Below are positions 49,200 to 62,751 of a stretch of 64,000 nt of DNA, piece by piece. The DNA lies in the NCBI RefSeq assembly GCF_040436345.1, contig NC_133215.1, forward strand, positions 25,583,806-25,647,805. The letters run 5' to 3'. The stretch comes from Pagrus major. Its lineage: Eukaryota; Chordata; Actinopteri; Spariformes; Sparidae. How positions within the stretch are numbered: the first letter of the stretch is position 1; each line of letters starts with the position of its first letter. Both the position numbers and the translations under genes were made by a program. A model generated the notes under the pieces. It had not been told where the DNA came from. It worked only from the letters and a program-made list of their open reading frames with translations, and did no database searches.

Positions 49200-51120
49200 C
49201 TGAACAATCTCCACTGCCCGTTCAGACCAGACACGCCCAGCGGGACGGCACGTCATGCTGCCTTCAACTGCTGTCGGAAATATCCCGGCACAGTAACATA
49301 CCATACCTTATCAGTCGCCCAGACCTCAGTATGACTATAAACACCACAACAGGAAGGAGTGGGCTATATTTTTAAACAAGCACGGGATACTTTCAGTTAT
49401 ATTTATAAAGAACAATACGGTTCCATCCCAAATGCCCATGTCCCAGTGGACATTACTGACATGTCAGGCTAATGCCATGAACAATGAATAAACCGCAATA
49501 AAATACAGCCCAGAAATACTTGTTTTGCAAGTCTTGTGCAAACTGGAAAAAGTCTGCCTCGCCTTATTGAAGCCTATCATACCTAAATTAAATGTTTATA
49601 AGCCTAGATTGCTGGCAGACTGTTATGCTCACTACCAAATCACCTGTGCACTTGCTGGTAATGCGCTCCTCATAAGAGATATGTAAGGCATAATACTGTG
49701 GCACTTTACCTTTAGGTGGCAAGGTCTTCCAAAATAAACATCTCCAGTCTGATTTCCTTTTCTTTCTGTTATTTGAGGTTAGATATGTAACTTGCAATAG
49801 TATAATAGAAGGATAAACATTTTGGTCAATACATATTCAAAGCTTCAACAAGCTCAGCTGCTGCTGACGCGGCCACAAACTGAAAAGAAATAACATTAAA
49901 TCTTAAACGTACAGACTTAACATACATGAGCTTATCCTTTGTGATGTTTTATCAACAATAACAATAAGAAATTGTGAGATTTACAGGGAAAAAGCTAAAA
50001 TACAACTGTGCATGTACAGAGAAATGCAGCCTCACACTGACCACTGGAGCTGTATCCCATTTTTCCATTTAGCCTATGTTTTAGTTAGTATTGAACTATA
50101 AAATGTCAAATGAAATTATATTATAAAATTTTCCCATTTTGTTTCATATTCTGTAACACTGCTCTGCATGGCTTTTCAAGTACAAAAACGGTGTGAGAGT
50201 GTACGAGTGGCACTTGAAGGCAGCATTTCAGATTTAATTTACACACATGGAGGCCTACGTGCTTTCACACTTAGACACAAATGTCTATCAGACATTTGTT
50301 GGGACAGGTTTACACTATATTTATAAAAAGTACCCTTACTGAAAGCAAACATAATAATGAATCAATCACACAACTTCGTACACCTTTTGGGTACTGTCAA
50401 GTGAAGCAAAACCTGTTTTTCACTGCAGGTGTTAACAGCTCTACAGACACACCCAAATCACAGTAGGAGGTTTTAAAGGTCAGAACTGTAGTCCTGTGTA
50501 TTTAAGTACATTGAAGTGACACGTAGGCTATTGCTCCTTTGCAGGCCAGACTTATCTATATAATCTGCATATTTTTACATCATTTTGTTTGGATGTGTCG
50601 TTATTATTATTCCTTAAAACGTGTTTGCACATTTCACATGTGTCCGAATTTTGTCCTCACTGTGGTGTGTTACTGTACAAGCTAATTATTTTGGGGGTAA
50701 ATGTGCCTAACTAACACAAGCAATTCATGACCTGATATTTTCCATCAGTACTGACTTTGGTTTGAGATTATAAAGTGACAGCATACAAGGTTAATGACAA
50801 ACTTTATTTATGTTAGACATTTTACACACAAAGAAAACAAAGAAATGCATGTAAACAAGAGAAGGCAAACATTGAATATTCACATAAAGTGCAACTGTGA
50901 GAAAGAGACGACGTTGCAGCATATAACTGAGAATGAGTGTGCAAAAAGAAATTGGCAAATTAATGGCATTGTGCCTGGATATAAAGAGGGGAAAAGTCAC
51001 CAGACAGATGAACACACACTGGACCAGTGAGCATGCGCACACACGGACAGAGATGCTATTCAAAGAGCAATATAACTGAAGGGATAATCCAATTATGTTA
51101 GCATAGCAGCGACCTCTCCG
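49200..51120. other. Intergenic dnajb1 / tecr
   Basis: About 2 kb between the divergent promoters. No gene supported; the open frames at 50791-51129 (minus) and 50794-51030 (plus) overlap each other and lack any domain. Confidence 0.5.
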
Positions 51121-51129
51121 TCTGCTCAA

Positions 51130-51312
51130 ACGCCATTGGCTAGGTCGCTGATAGTGTGGGCTGGATCGCCTGAATGCCGCCCGTTGTGATTGGCTGCGGC
51201 GTGGCCTTAGTGCCCGCCCACCGTGGCCTCAGCACTCCCATATTAGTCCGCTGATTGGAGGCGGCTCTGTCACTCATCTGGGATATTAAGGGAAGGGGTG
51301 CTAACTACCAAG
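51130..51312 (+). promoter_or_regulatory. tecr housekeeping promoter (exon 1a)
   Basis: GC-rich, no TATA, with three attgg boxes (inverted CCAAT, NF-Y type) at 51135-51139, 51189-51193 and 51254-51258, spaced 54 and 65 bases. Regular CCAAT arrays like this mark constitutive promoters. The exon 1a ATG follows at 51313. Confidence 0.72.
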
Positions 51313-54300
51313 ATGAAGCACTACGAGGTAAGTAGTGTCTAGGAAACTCTACACCGTCAATGAGGCGCGTTACGGGACTAGAATACAATTAATGAATCCA
51401 GTGTGGATTTTTTCTGTGATTTCTACAAGAGTAAACTCCACCAGAACAGTCACATTTAAAGCTTTAAACGTTAGCATTGAGGTACGCATGCTGCTGCAAC
51501 ATCGCCTGCCATGGGCTGGTTTCTGTGACCGGGGATTTGTGGCCTCTCATGCACGGATATGAACGCTAGTACCGGCTAATGTCGTACCTTAAAGTCAGGC
51601 TACACCTACATTTATGACGAGTTATACCTGCGTTGTGCATTTGTTAGGTCTTGAGGAAAAGCTACACGTCTCCAAGCTAAACACAAAGCCCTCTGTGTAG
51701 GATAATAGCGGGTATCATCGCCATCTCTGGCTGGAAAGAGTCATGGCGCTTCTTATCTTGTTATTACCCAATAATGCAGGTGAACAGCCAAGTGAGCAAT
51801 CTATGGCAGGCGTTTTAACATTGAACAGAACCACAGTCCAATCTGTAATTACGTGTCAGATATCCATAATACAATGTCTCCTAGGTAATGTTGTATTCCC
51901 ACTAGTCAGAATGGTAATAAAAGATATCCATAATAATATTCTTGCTGGTAGAAATGTGAATTCAAGATGTAGGAAATGTAAAAATCCTTCAAAAGTATAC
52001 GTGGCCACTTTAACATTTTAAAGCTAGACTGGATATATTCTGCAGATATCTATAATTCAATACTTCCTAGTCATAAAGAACATTTCAGTGATCCAGAATC
52101 ACAATCAAAGTCATAAAATAAGTCAGACTCTAAGTTGTCAGGAGAGACTTGCTTAGATTTAGGATGGAAAATGTGATTACTGTCTCAGAAACATCCAGGC
52201 TTGACTTAACGCAGACGCCTGTTTTATCATTAATGTGAAACATATCCTACGCTGCAGCCATTGAACTCCTGTGAGTACTGACAGCCTCGAAAACTTAACA
52301 GAGTTCCTTGAGCGCCAAAACTCATCAGACAGGATTTGAAGCAGTCTGACAGAAACTGATCCAGCCAGTGGCTGCTCCGGTTCCCCTTCATTCACTTGAC
52401 AGATGCGGCTTTTGCAACCTACAAGGGGCAAAACAACATTTATATAATGAAAAATGCATTAATGAAAACACAGCTAAGTTGATCATTATTCTCATAGATC
52501 TAAAGATTTTTGAAGTGGTGAATATGTGCTAAACTGTTAAGGTATGCATGCAATTTATCATTCGGTGGTTGCACTGGTGTCAGCATTCATTTGCACTGGC
52601 CAATGTGTCAGTCATACGCCACTCCTGCGACCCCTAATCTATCTGCTCACCTTTTCATGGCCATCTTCGGTTATCAACTTTTGAACTCAGTTACTCATGG
52701 CCATGCCCTTGACTGCATTTGAATACCAAAAGCCTACACATTGGTAGTGTGTATGAATTAGGCATGGGACGATATGAAAATTTCATATCACGATTATGCT
52801 GTTCAACATAATTGTGATTCACAGTATTATTTTTGATAATCATCAGCATTTTCTTAAAACTTTAAAATAAAAGCTAAATTTGCACTAAGACAAACTGGAA
52901 TCACTTTACCTTACATTTTGTTAAGAAACAAATATTTTTACTGCATCACAGATTGGATGCATCTTTTTTTTGTGAAAAACAATTAAAGAATCTTAAATAA
53001 GTTATAAATCTTCGGCACAAATGAAGGATAAATAAATGGTATTTACCTCATCTGCCTAATGTCTTTTAGTTTAGTATCCATAGTATCCGATTTAACTTGT
53101 TTTTGTGAGGGATACAATGTTCAAGTCATGCCTTTAGCCATGGTGACAGACCTTTGAGTGTTTTTAATTGTGATTCGCGATAAAATCTTTTATCGCACCA
53201 TCCCTAGTATGAAGCTACAGTGTGATAATCACGGCTATGATTTGTCCACATGTCACTAGTGTACCCAGTATTACACCACGACTCCTAAGAGTCTGTGAAA
53301 GTCCAAAAAATCAAAGGTTATCCACATATTGGTTGATTGTATGGTCTCTACAGACAGACCAACACCAATGGCTGCTATTCTCTCTGCTATTACAACTTTA
53401 ATTAAACAATCATAATTTGCAAACATTACTCAGTAATGATAAAGTTTATTTATATAGCACTTTTCTGAACACAAAACAGAAAATAGAGCCAGACAAGGCA
53501 GATAATATGAGAATTACTGACATGAACTGTAAAGTCAATACAACATGTGGGCGTGGTACAAACTGGTTGCAACACACCCAGGTTAGAGGTTTTTGCGTAT
53601 GTGGCCAGAAAAACTGAATAAACAGCAAATAAACCAGCATTGTTAAAGCTTTAGCTGTAACAGGTATGCCGACTGTAGTCACTGCTGGGTGTGGACTATG
53701 ACTGACATGGTCACCAGAGCACATGTTTAAAGATGAACGCTCACACCAGTGCTCTTTGAAGAATGCATCAAAAATTAACTCAGTGTTTTTATTTTATCAA
53801 ATCAAGTGTAAAATTTAGGTTCATGGATTCAATAATAATGATTTATATTCTTCCTTTATGTAAATTGCCTCCATTATAGAGACAACAAACACATCTAAGG
53901 CTAAACTGTAAAGAGAAATATTTAAATAAAGTATTTAAATATTACACTGTTCACAATATCTTGTATCATTAATGAAAGATTAAATGTTTCCCCACTAGAC
54001 CAGTTTAATCATAGTTTCATTGTATTTACACCAGGTAGCACCAGAGAGCTGCAACACTTTCACAGTGATCTGTCTTGCTTACACACCAACCAGTAGCTCG
54101 CACTTTGTTTTAAAATACTTACGGAGAAAAGACACTTCCAGATTGTCTGTTAATCTGTCTAAACAATTAATCCTACCAGATTTAAAAAAACAGCTTCTTA
54201 CCTTGGGATAGGAGGTCCAGGCAACACCAGCAAAACAGGCAAAGTCTCCACATGAGCAGTTAAAGCGTATTTCTCTCTGCTTCACCCTCACCCTCAGAGT

Positions 54301-57300
54301 GCATTACCAGCACAGACTGTCACTGCCAGCCAGAGGCTTTATATAGATGAGATGGGGGAGGTACAGTGGCAGTGGGTATGCCTGGCACACGGAAAACTGA
54401 GATGGGGTTATTTCTCCGAAGTCTCAACTGCAGTGTCAGGTGTCATGCTTCATTTAGGCATACTTGAATGTTTCATTTGTACTGTAATGAGGTAGCTACG
54501 TGGATGGATTCAAAAAAGCACTGATTGAAGTCTTAGAAAGACAAGCTGCCTTTTTCTTCAGTTTTCATGCCACAGTCTGAGGAACAATCTCGGTTTCTTT
54601 TAAAATTAAATAATTTATTTCAAAACACTACTGATGTAAAGAACACATGAGCATTTTTATTTAAAGGTGTTATGTTCTTTTGTCCCCACAACATTTCTTT
54701 GTTGGCTTTTATCAAACAGTTGCTGCCTTTCCAAACAGAAATAATCCAGAAACCAAATAATCAAAGTACAGTAAAGTACACAAAAAGTCCGGTCAAGATG
54801 CAGTTTTTGTAAGGACAAATGGAATACATTGAAAAATGGTGCAAGGCTCATTTTCCTGCTTTGTTGCCATTGTCCTGAAAGCCCAACTCTTAAATGTGCT
54901 CTGTGGAGATTCTCTGTTGTTTTATAAGATGGTCGTTAATTTATTTCAGTGGACTTCATCTCTAAACTAAAGTTAGCTACTGTTGCTTTCTGTTAGCAGA
55001 GCAGTAAATCTGACCCAAGTCCTTCACAAAGATATCCACAATCCAGCAGCATTAAACAACTTAAACAAATTGTCCACAAGCAACCAAGAGAGACAGGGAA
55101 GCTATCATTTCACGTCATGTTACAATCCTCTCATGTATGGGCAATGAAAAATGATGTATACATGTTTTGCTACAAACTGTTACATAGAGCCCCTTTAACT
55201 CACTCTATTTATAAAAATAATGTACCATAATGTCCCTTTTTTTGAAAGTGAGAAGAAGCTGGGCCTTCAAGGTTACGAAACCATGACATTTTAAACCACA
55301 GTTAATAATGAAATCAGTTCATTATGAGCGCCACTATTGCCGTTTTTCCACTAGCACTGGCCGTGCTGAATCAAACTAAGCTGCGCTGATTTGCTTTGGA
55401 ATCAAGGGTAACCTGTTACACAACCGAAAATGTTTCATACCAATTAGGGCTGGGCATTATATCTGTATTGTATTGTTATAGTGGTATGAGACTGTATTGT
55501 CTTAGATTTTGGATATTGTTATATCTTGTATGACATAATTGTTGTCTTTTCCTGGTTTGAAAGGCTGCATTACTGAACCTACTAGACTGCTCTACTTCTT
55601 CTAATTCTTGCCTTTACCCACTCAGTCATTATATCCACATTACTGCTGATTATTTATCAAATATTGCGTTGTGTTAATATTTTGTGAAAGTATCAACGGT
55701 CATCCCTACAATATATTTCGCAACATGGATATTGACGTATTTGGCAAAAATATCATGATATTTGATTTTAAACTTTTGAGGAAATTTCAAAATATGGAAA
55801 TATAGCCTAAAAAAATCACAATATTATTTATTGTCTTATTAAGACCATTTTGCCTTTCACCCCTGATACCAATACTGTGTTCATTATATTCATGCACTGA
55901 AGTACATAAATAGAATACATCTCCATCCTAAACTTCCATGTTACCACTTGTGACTGTATGTCTTTCATTCATTGCGGAAACTGTATCTCGTCTGTTGGTC
56001 ATTAGAGTCTGGAGGGGTGGGGGTTGGCTTCAGCAAAGGGAATGCCCCAACTAATCCCTCACAGTCTGGAGTATTATCACCCCTTGGAGGCAGGAGAGGG
56101 AGTCTCCCAATGTGAGTGACTGGGAGATCAGGCTGTTGAGTTTGGTTTGGAGTGGGCTGGTTACAGAGTTAGAAGTAGACGTTTATATTTAGCTGGTGAG
56201 AGGAAGAAAGGGCGTTAAACAAGGAAAGGGGCGGTGCCGTTTGTCAGAATACCTCTCGTCCATCTTGCCACTTACCCAGGGGATGAGAGGGGGTCATCAG
56301 GTGTCCATTTTTTGGGAGGGGGAGTTATGTTTCAAAACCAAGTTGGCGCAGCTCTGAAATACAGCTTCGGCCTTCTGCTCTAGAAGGTTCCCTCATGAGA
56401 TCTACACCGATGATATACTGTAGACGGTCTGCCAGGGGGATACCAGGCATTCCTGTGTATGCAACTGTGCACACACATGTGGCACAAATGTCGGCGCTCC
56501 AGGGGTCGACTGGCAGTTAAATAAAGCAGCGCACCACCAGTGAACGAATGAGAATGAGAGGGGCAAAGAGGGAGGGAGAGTGAGAGAATGACAGAGAGGA
56601 AGAAGAGGGAGGAGCAGGGGAGAGACAGATTTATTTCCACAGCTGAGTGCTGCCCCTCTCTATGGTTTGGTGTGGATCTTGGATAGGCAGTTGAGAAGAG
56701 TGACAAGAAGAGGGCAATAAAGTGAGTGCAGGAGGAGGACTGTGGACATGGACACTCTAGCGCTAGAGGCCACTGGCAGTAAAAAGGCGGCTAATGGGGC
56801 GGTGGCAGCGGCCCCGTTAGTGCCAGCTCAAGTGCCGGTCAAACGCAAACCTGCTAAAAAAGCTAAAAAGGCTGTTGTTTTCTTTGAGGTGGAGATACTG
56901 GATGCCAAGACCAAGGACAAGCTCTGCTTCCTGGACAAGGTAAGAACTTATTCAATCAGTATTTAAATATGCTTTTCTAACCTCAGCTTTGCAAAAAAGT
57001 CTTCTCCAATACTGTTTATGTATGTTTGATTTCCTTGTGCCTTTGTTGTTTGTCTGCCTGTTTACTAAATGCAGGTGCTAAGCGCAGCATGTCTGGTCCT
57101 GTGGTGTTTGTGTATGTGAGTCAGACGTTTTCTAGAACATTGTTGAGCTGCTGTAGCCCTCGCTGTCAGTCAGTGGCTGTGTGACAGCCAGTCTAAATGC
57201 ACACTGGAGCCCCTTTTATACATGCAGGGGAAAAAAGGCTGTAATGTTGGAGTTGTTTGGGTCAAATGCTTATACTGGACATCCTCCTCACATCATGAAC

Positions 57301-60300
57301 AGTTGGGGAGACAATAACAGAGTAACTCACGATACGATTCACGGTATGTTGCTGACAATCACGACAGCATCACGGTAGAGCGATTTTGCGATAATTGGTA
57401 CGTTGCAAGAGGAAAAGTGCGGGAATTATGTTTGTTTTTATTCACTGCATTGTGGTGTCAGTTTCAGAGTTTGACATGAACTGAAATGTATTCAAAAGTG
57501 CATACAGTCTTAGCTTTGTGCCTCTTTATCACACACTGACTGCAGCTTTTCCATGTTCATGTGTGCCATCATTTCAATGTAAAACAGCCAAAATCAAATT
57601 ACTGAACTGCCAGAAAGCAGAACAGTTCTGTAGGTAAAAAGTCTGAAGGAAGGGTACAACTATGGCTGACTGAAGTCTGTTAAATCAGTGTAAGTTAAGT
57701 TTACAGAAAATTTACACCGCAAGGAGTTATGTGGAAGTGACTCTGGTAAATGAAATTGTCAGAGGAGTCTTTTTAGAACATCTGCATGTATTAATAAAAT
57801 TGTCAATATTTGATGCCAGTATCGAAAATCGGATAACAACAAGTGATATGATATACTGCCGTACTTTGTCCCACCCCTAATGAACAGATTTAGTATTCTT
57901 GTCGAAGCAAGAACACAGCTGGGTGCACGACAAAAGCAGCACATGTAGGAAAAAGAAATTTGCACACAAAACAAGCTCTGTCGCTTTTACAGAAGTAATA
58001 TAACAACGAGTTTTGTGGTACAGTCACATTTGGCCAAAGTGATATTGACCGATAGACTCAAGTTGTGTTTACAGCCAGGATTAAAGTGTTTCATTGTTGT
58101 ATTAGCCACATTTATTTTGGTAGGACGTTTAAGCCTGTTGTTTTACAAGGTATATTTACAGGCGTTTGTACTTGGCTCGTACTTTGTTATTGCTGTGTTA
58201 GACAGCTTTAGTTTGTCAGTGCCAGGCCTGTAAGTCAGTGCCGTTGCATTAGAAGGGTTTAGTGCGATGTTGGTGGGAGGTCTGTCAGTGTACAGAGTTG
58301 CATCGGCCAAGTTTACAGTGGTGTTAGTCTGTCAGCCGGGGCAGACTCAGCTTATCAAAGACTGCTCCTCAGGACCACCAAGTATAAAGCGCTATCCTTG
58401 CCGGATTATACCCTGTTGTCGGATTAGCGAGTTTCCATGGTGATAGCAGGTTTAATCTTAACACCTTTTGGAGAGGAAGTTTAACAGAAGTGACCGATAT
58501 AGATCTGGATGTGGACAGGGGGGCCTTTGGGGGACTGGGCTAAACTAACAGACCGAGTTAGATATAAAACTGTATTCCTGTATCATGTCTGGGTCAGGGT
58601 TTATACAACAGACTCTGAGTGAAGCCTCAAAGAGCGGGGGGGCTGCTGGGGTTACAGAGAGGTGGCTTCTCAGTGATGTCATCCTGCTGAAAATGGCCCG
58701 TGGTGCTCAGGTCGACATCAGCAGAAGCCAAGTCACTTACAGCAGCAGACCTTCACACTTCAAACATTATGAAAGTCTAAAACATAAATTGTTTTTTTTT
58801 TTAAAGTAATGTGGTGCAACCAGAATTGATCTTAAAATTAATTCATGTCCTTTGTGCAATATGAAGTTTTTAGAAAACAAAGTAATTGCGTTTATTTTGA
58901 GTTTTTGTAAATAACGATCTCTTATTTTTGCTCTTTGGTGTCACAGTCACCTTCTTAAAATGTAGTAAACAGACTTCATTTTCCTGTATATCATATACAA
59001 CTGATAAAAATGGTTTTAAAAATAGTGTTCACATAAAGGGGGCGCTGTGAAACTTCTGTGTTGTGCTGGAAGTCGCTTGTTAGTTTATGTAAGCTGACAT
59101 TTCTAAACTTGCGTTAGCTGCTGTTGCGCTTTGTTAGCGGAGCAGAGAGAGGCACTGAGACAAGCCACTCGAGAATGTGCATTAAGTCACATCCTTCACA
59201 AAGAAATCCACACTCCGGCAGCATCAAACAACTCAAACAAACCGTCCACGCCAAGAGAGACGTGGAAGGTCACATTTTTCACTTCACGTTACAATCTGTT
59301 CACATATGGGCAATAAATAAATCACTAATACATTTCAATTAATCCATAAAGCCCATTTAAGCATACTGTAGCACTTATTGATATTTCAACCACAGAAACT
59401 TTTTTTTTTTGTGAACAACTTTTTTATTGCTTTTCGAGGAAAACAAGTACAAGTAAAAGGTACATTGCAATCTAATAGAAATTAAGATAAGGAAAATAAT
59501 GGATAAAAAAAAATAAAATAAAATAAAAAATAAAAAAGGACCAGGCGACGACCCCCCACCCCCCCAAATTTGGATCTATATAAAACTCTTACAGGATAAG
59601 ACAGACCATGTTTTAACAAGAGATGCAAATAGACATAGAAATTACAGCAATTCCTTGATCTTATCTGCCATTGTTTGCCATGCTAGAATAGTATCAGCTC
59701 CAGCACCGTGCATTCTTGCCACTGAAAGCTCCATATTTATTATGTCAATGTATGTGTTAATCCACAGAAACTTTATATTTTATTTTTAATTTAAAACAGT
59801 TGACACACGATGACTAGTAGCCGCAAATGACATGAAGACCTCATATCGTTATTTTAAGAGATCTATAAACAATAAATATATAAAAACATAGATTTTATTA
59901 ATATTTTAAATAATTTACATGAACGCAAACATTTAATTAACATTTTTTAAATAAGAATCTGGATGCAACACATATAATATTGTTATGTAGTTAATTATTT
60001 TTTTCAGTGCTCTTTGGCCTTTCACACAGTTGCGTGCAGACTGATAACCTTAGCTCGAAGGCATGTCACAGAGCACAGACAGAAAAATCAGCCTTTCTTG
60101 CTTTAGTCTCCTCCTGTGTCACACCTTTGCTTGGACAGGGTGATTGCTTGTTGGAACACATCACAGAAAAAGAATCTTAGCTCTTCTAGTTCAGCCCAGC
60201 AGGGAAGCATCAGCTTACTGCTAAAATGTTTTGAGAAACCTGTCACTGAAGTCATTAATGTCAAAGGCTTGAGAGAAATTTGATATTGATGTCTGAGCTG

Positions 60301-62679
60301 CTGTAATGATGTAATGTGTAGATAGTATTGCTGGGTTTGTTTTTTGCATTAATGAGGAATTTCCTGATGCATTTCCATTCATTTCAGTGTAGTATCTTGC
60401 AGTGACTTGAAACCTGTCTAAAACAGACAATCTATCTCTATAGATAATGAAGGAAGGGATGCTATTCACCACTCTAAAGCAAGAGTGAAATCTCAGAGTT
60501 TAATTTCATCACCTTCTGAAATGAATGGTTGGATCAATGGTTGCATAATAAATTGGTTAAAGGCATTTACAGATCCAAATATATTGTAAATGTTTGGGAA
60601 ACTGGCCAGTAATGGATGACATGTAATCAGGATTATATAATCAGATTATAAAATTAGTAATCGGGTCAGATTACATTTTGAAAAAATGTGCAATTAGATT
60701 TTAGTTATACTGCCATGGATTACTTTGATGATTTTGTCTTTAAAATATGCATTTTTTTAGTTTTTAGTTTAAAACTACTCAAACTTTTAAATAATCAACA
60801 GAGTTTTAAGAAATAAGTGTTGATTTCTACTGACGTTAGCATGCTAACACACTAGCCTCTGCCCATCCTGTCTCGCAATAAATGGTAAAGGACTGACAAC
60901 ACAAGTCAGCATTCACCCATTCACACACCCATTCATACACTGGTGACAAATGCTACCATGCAAGGTGCCACCTGGTCATCAGGAGTGATATACATCCATG
61001 GAATAGCCACCAGCAGCAATTATGGGTTCAGTATCTTGTCCAAGGATATTTCGACGACTGCAGGGGCCTGAAATCAAACCACCGACCTTCCGATTGGTGG
61101 GCCGCCCCAGTACAGCGGTACTGTATGAATTTGACTGACAGCACTAACACTGAATTTTATAATGAGACCTCGACCCAATCTTAGTCACTGAATGAGTCAC
61201 TGAGCTGAATCCTAAACTAAAAGCCATTTCATCTCACAGTGGCTGGCAGCCAGTGGGCAAATGAAATGTAGTACATTTAATTAAGTATTGTACTTGAGTA
61301 CAGATTTGAGGTACTTGTACTTCATTTGAGTACTTTTTTCCAACTTTACACTTCTACTACATATTAGAGGCAGACATTGTACATCAACACTACATTTGTC
61401 TGTCAGCTTTTGTTACCAGTTACTGTTTAGATTTTGTATAGCTTCCTTCCCAGTGAAAACCATGTATCTCCAAATGTGGTGATTTTCAATTTGAATGTTA
61501 TTGATTCTGAAATTGATTCTCCTACTTATTAAGCTAACTAAACTGTTCAAAAAACCTATTGGATTCATGGAAAACACTTGGTCACAAAGCTGAAAACAGG
61601 CTGTTTTTCTGAAACCATGAAAAGTTGAGTTCTTAGAGATTCGTGGTACTCACAGGACAGTGATGCTCAAATCACATGATGAGCTTACACACTATGGTGC
61701 AAGGCTGTGGATTAAACTAGCCAGCAGTTTATAAAGGGGTTAAATTAAGCACAGCCTTAAACTTATACAAGAGGGTGGGTGGTATCTCAGCCACTCCACC
61801 CTCCTATCACTTGTTTCTGCACTATGTAACTTCAGTGAGAGGGTAGGATCACAGCGTTACATACATGTTTTCAACACGAAACATTGTTATGACGTAATGA
61901 GTTTTGTTTGTAGTCAGCACCTACATTACGTCTGACAAACTGTTACCGACCTGGGAGTTGTATTTATGACAGTGGTGTTGCACTCAGAAACTGTGGGGGG
62001 CGCCAAATCACACAAAATGCTGATTTCTACATTATGTTGCTTTAATACAAAACACAGTAGTAAAACACTGTTAGGGATCATGTTACTGCAGGATGAGTAC
62101 TTTTATTTTTGATACTTTAAAGCGACATTATGTAGAAATTGTCTTTTTTTCTGCACACCAATCTCAGTTTTCAGGACAAATCTCAGAGCCTGGATGTACA
62201 AAATGTTAAATAAATCAGATAGAGATCTTCTATTTATAAATGGAGGCTTTGTAAGTCTACAAGAGAAGGGTCTTGGAGAGTTCTGTAAGTGGCTTCAAGT
62301 CAAACCGATTAATTTTTTTTATGAGATAATGGGATTTTGTGGTGATGTCCCGGAGGTTTCACTGGTCTGGTATCCCGCCTGTAACAACTGTGTGTGTCCA
62401 GACGTGCCTGTGTGCTCTTCATGTTTCTGGTTTGTTGTCATTGTGTTTATATTGGGGCAGTTGGGCCATAGCTGGCAGCCTGGCACAAGGTCGTGTATTT
62501 TGGCTGTGGTTATGTGTATATGTGTGTGTATGTGTGTATGAGTGTGCGTGTGCCAAGGCTCTTTGAAACCCTAATACCAGCTGTTGAATACCCCACATCC
62601 ACTGGGTGTGTGGGGCAGAGCCAGAGCTAAATTTAACATTTATCGCCATCATGAATGGAAAACAGGGTTATTATCTGTT

Positions 62680-62751
<72 letters not shown>

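Larger units (their letters stand above)
51328..56470 (+). other. tecr intron 1 (isoform a)
   Basis: No exon recognised apart from the alternative one further on. Contains a hAT MITE at 52759-53206, a segment at about 54937-55150 repeated at 59035-59300, and repeat debris near 55450-55860 (gggctgggcattatat). Confidence 0.5.
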
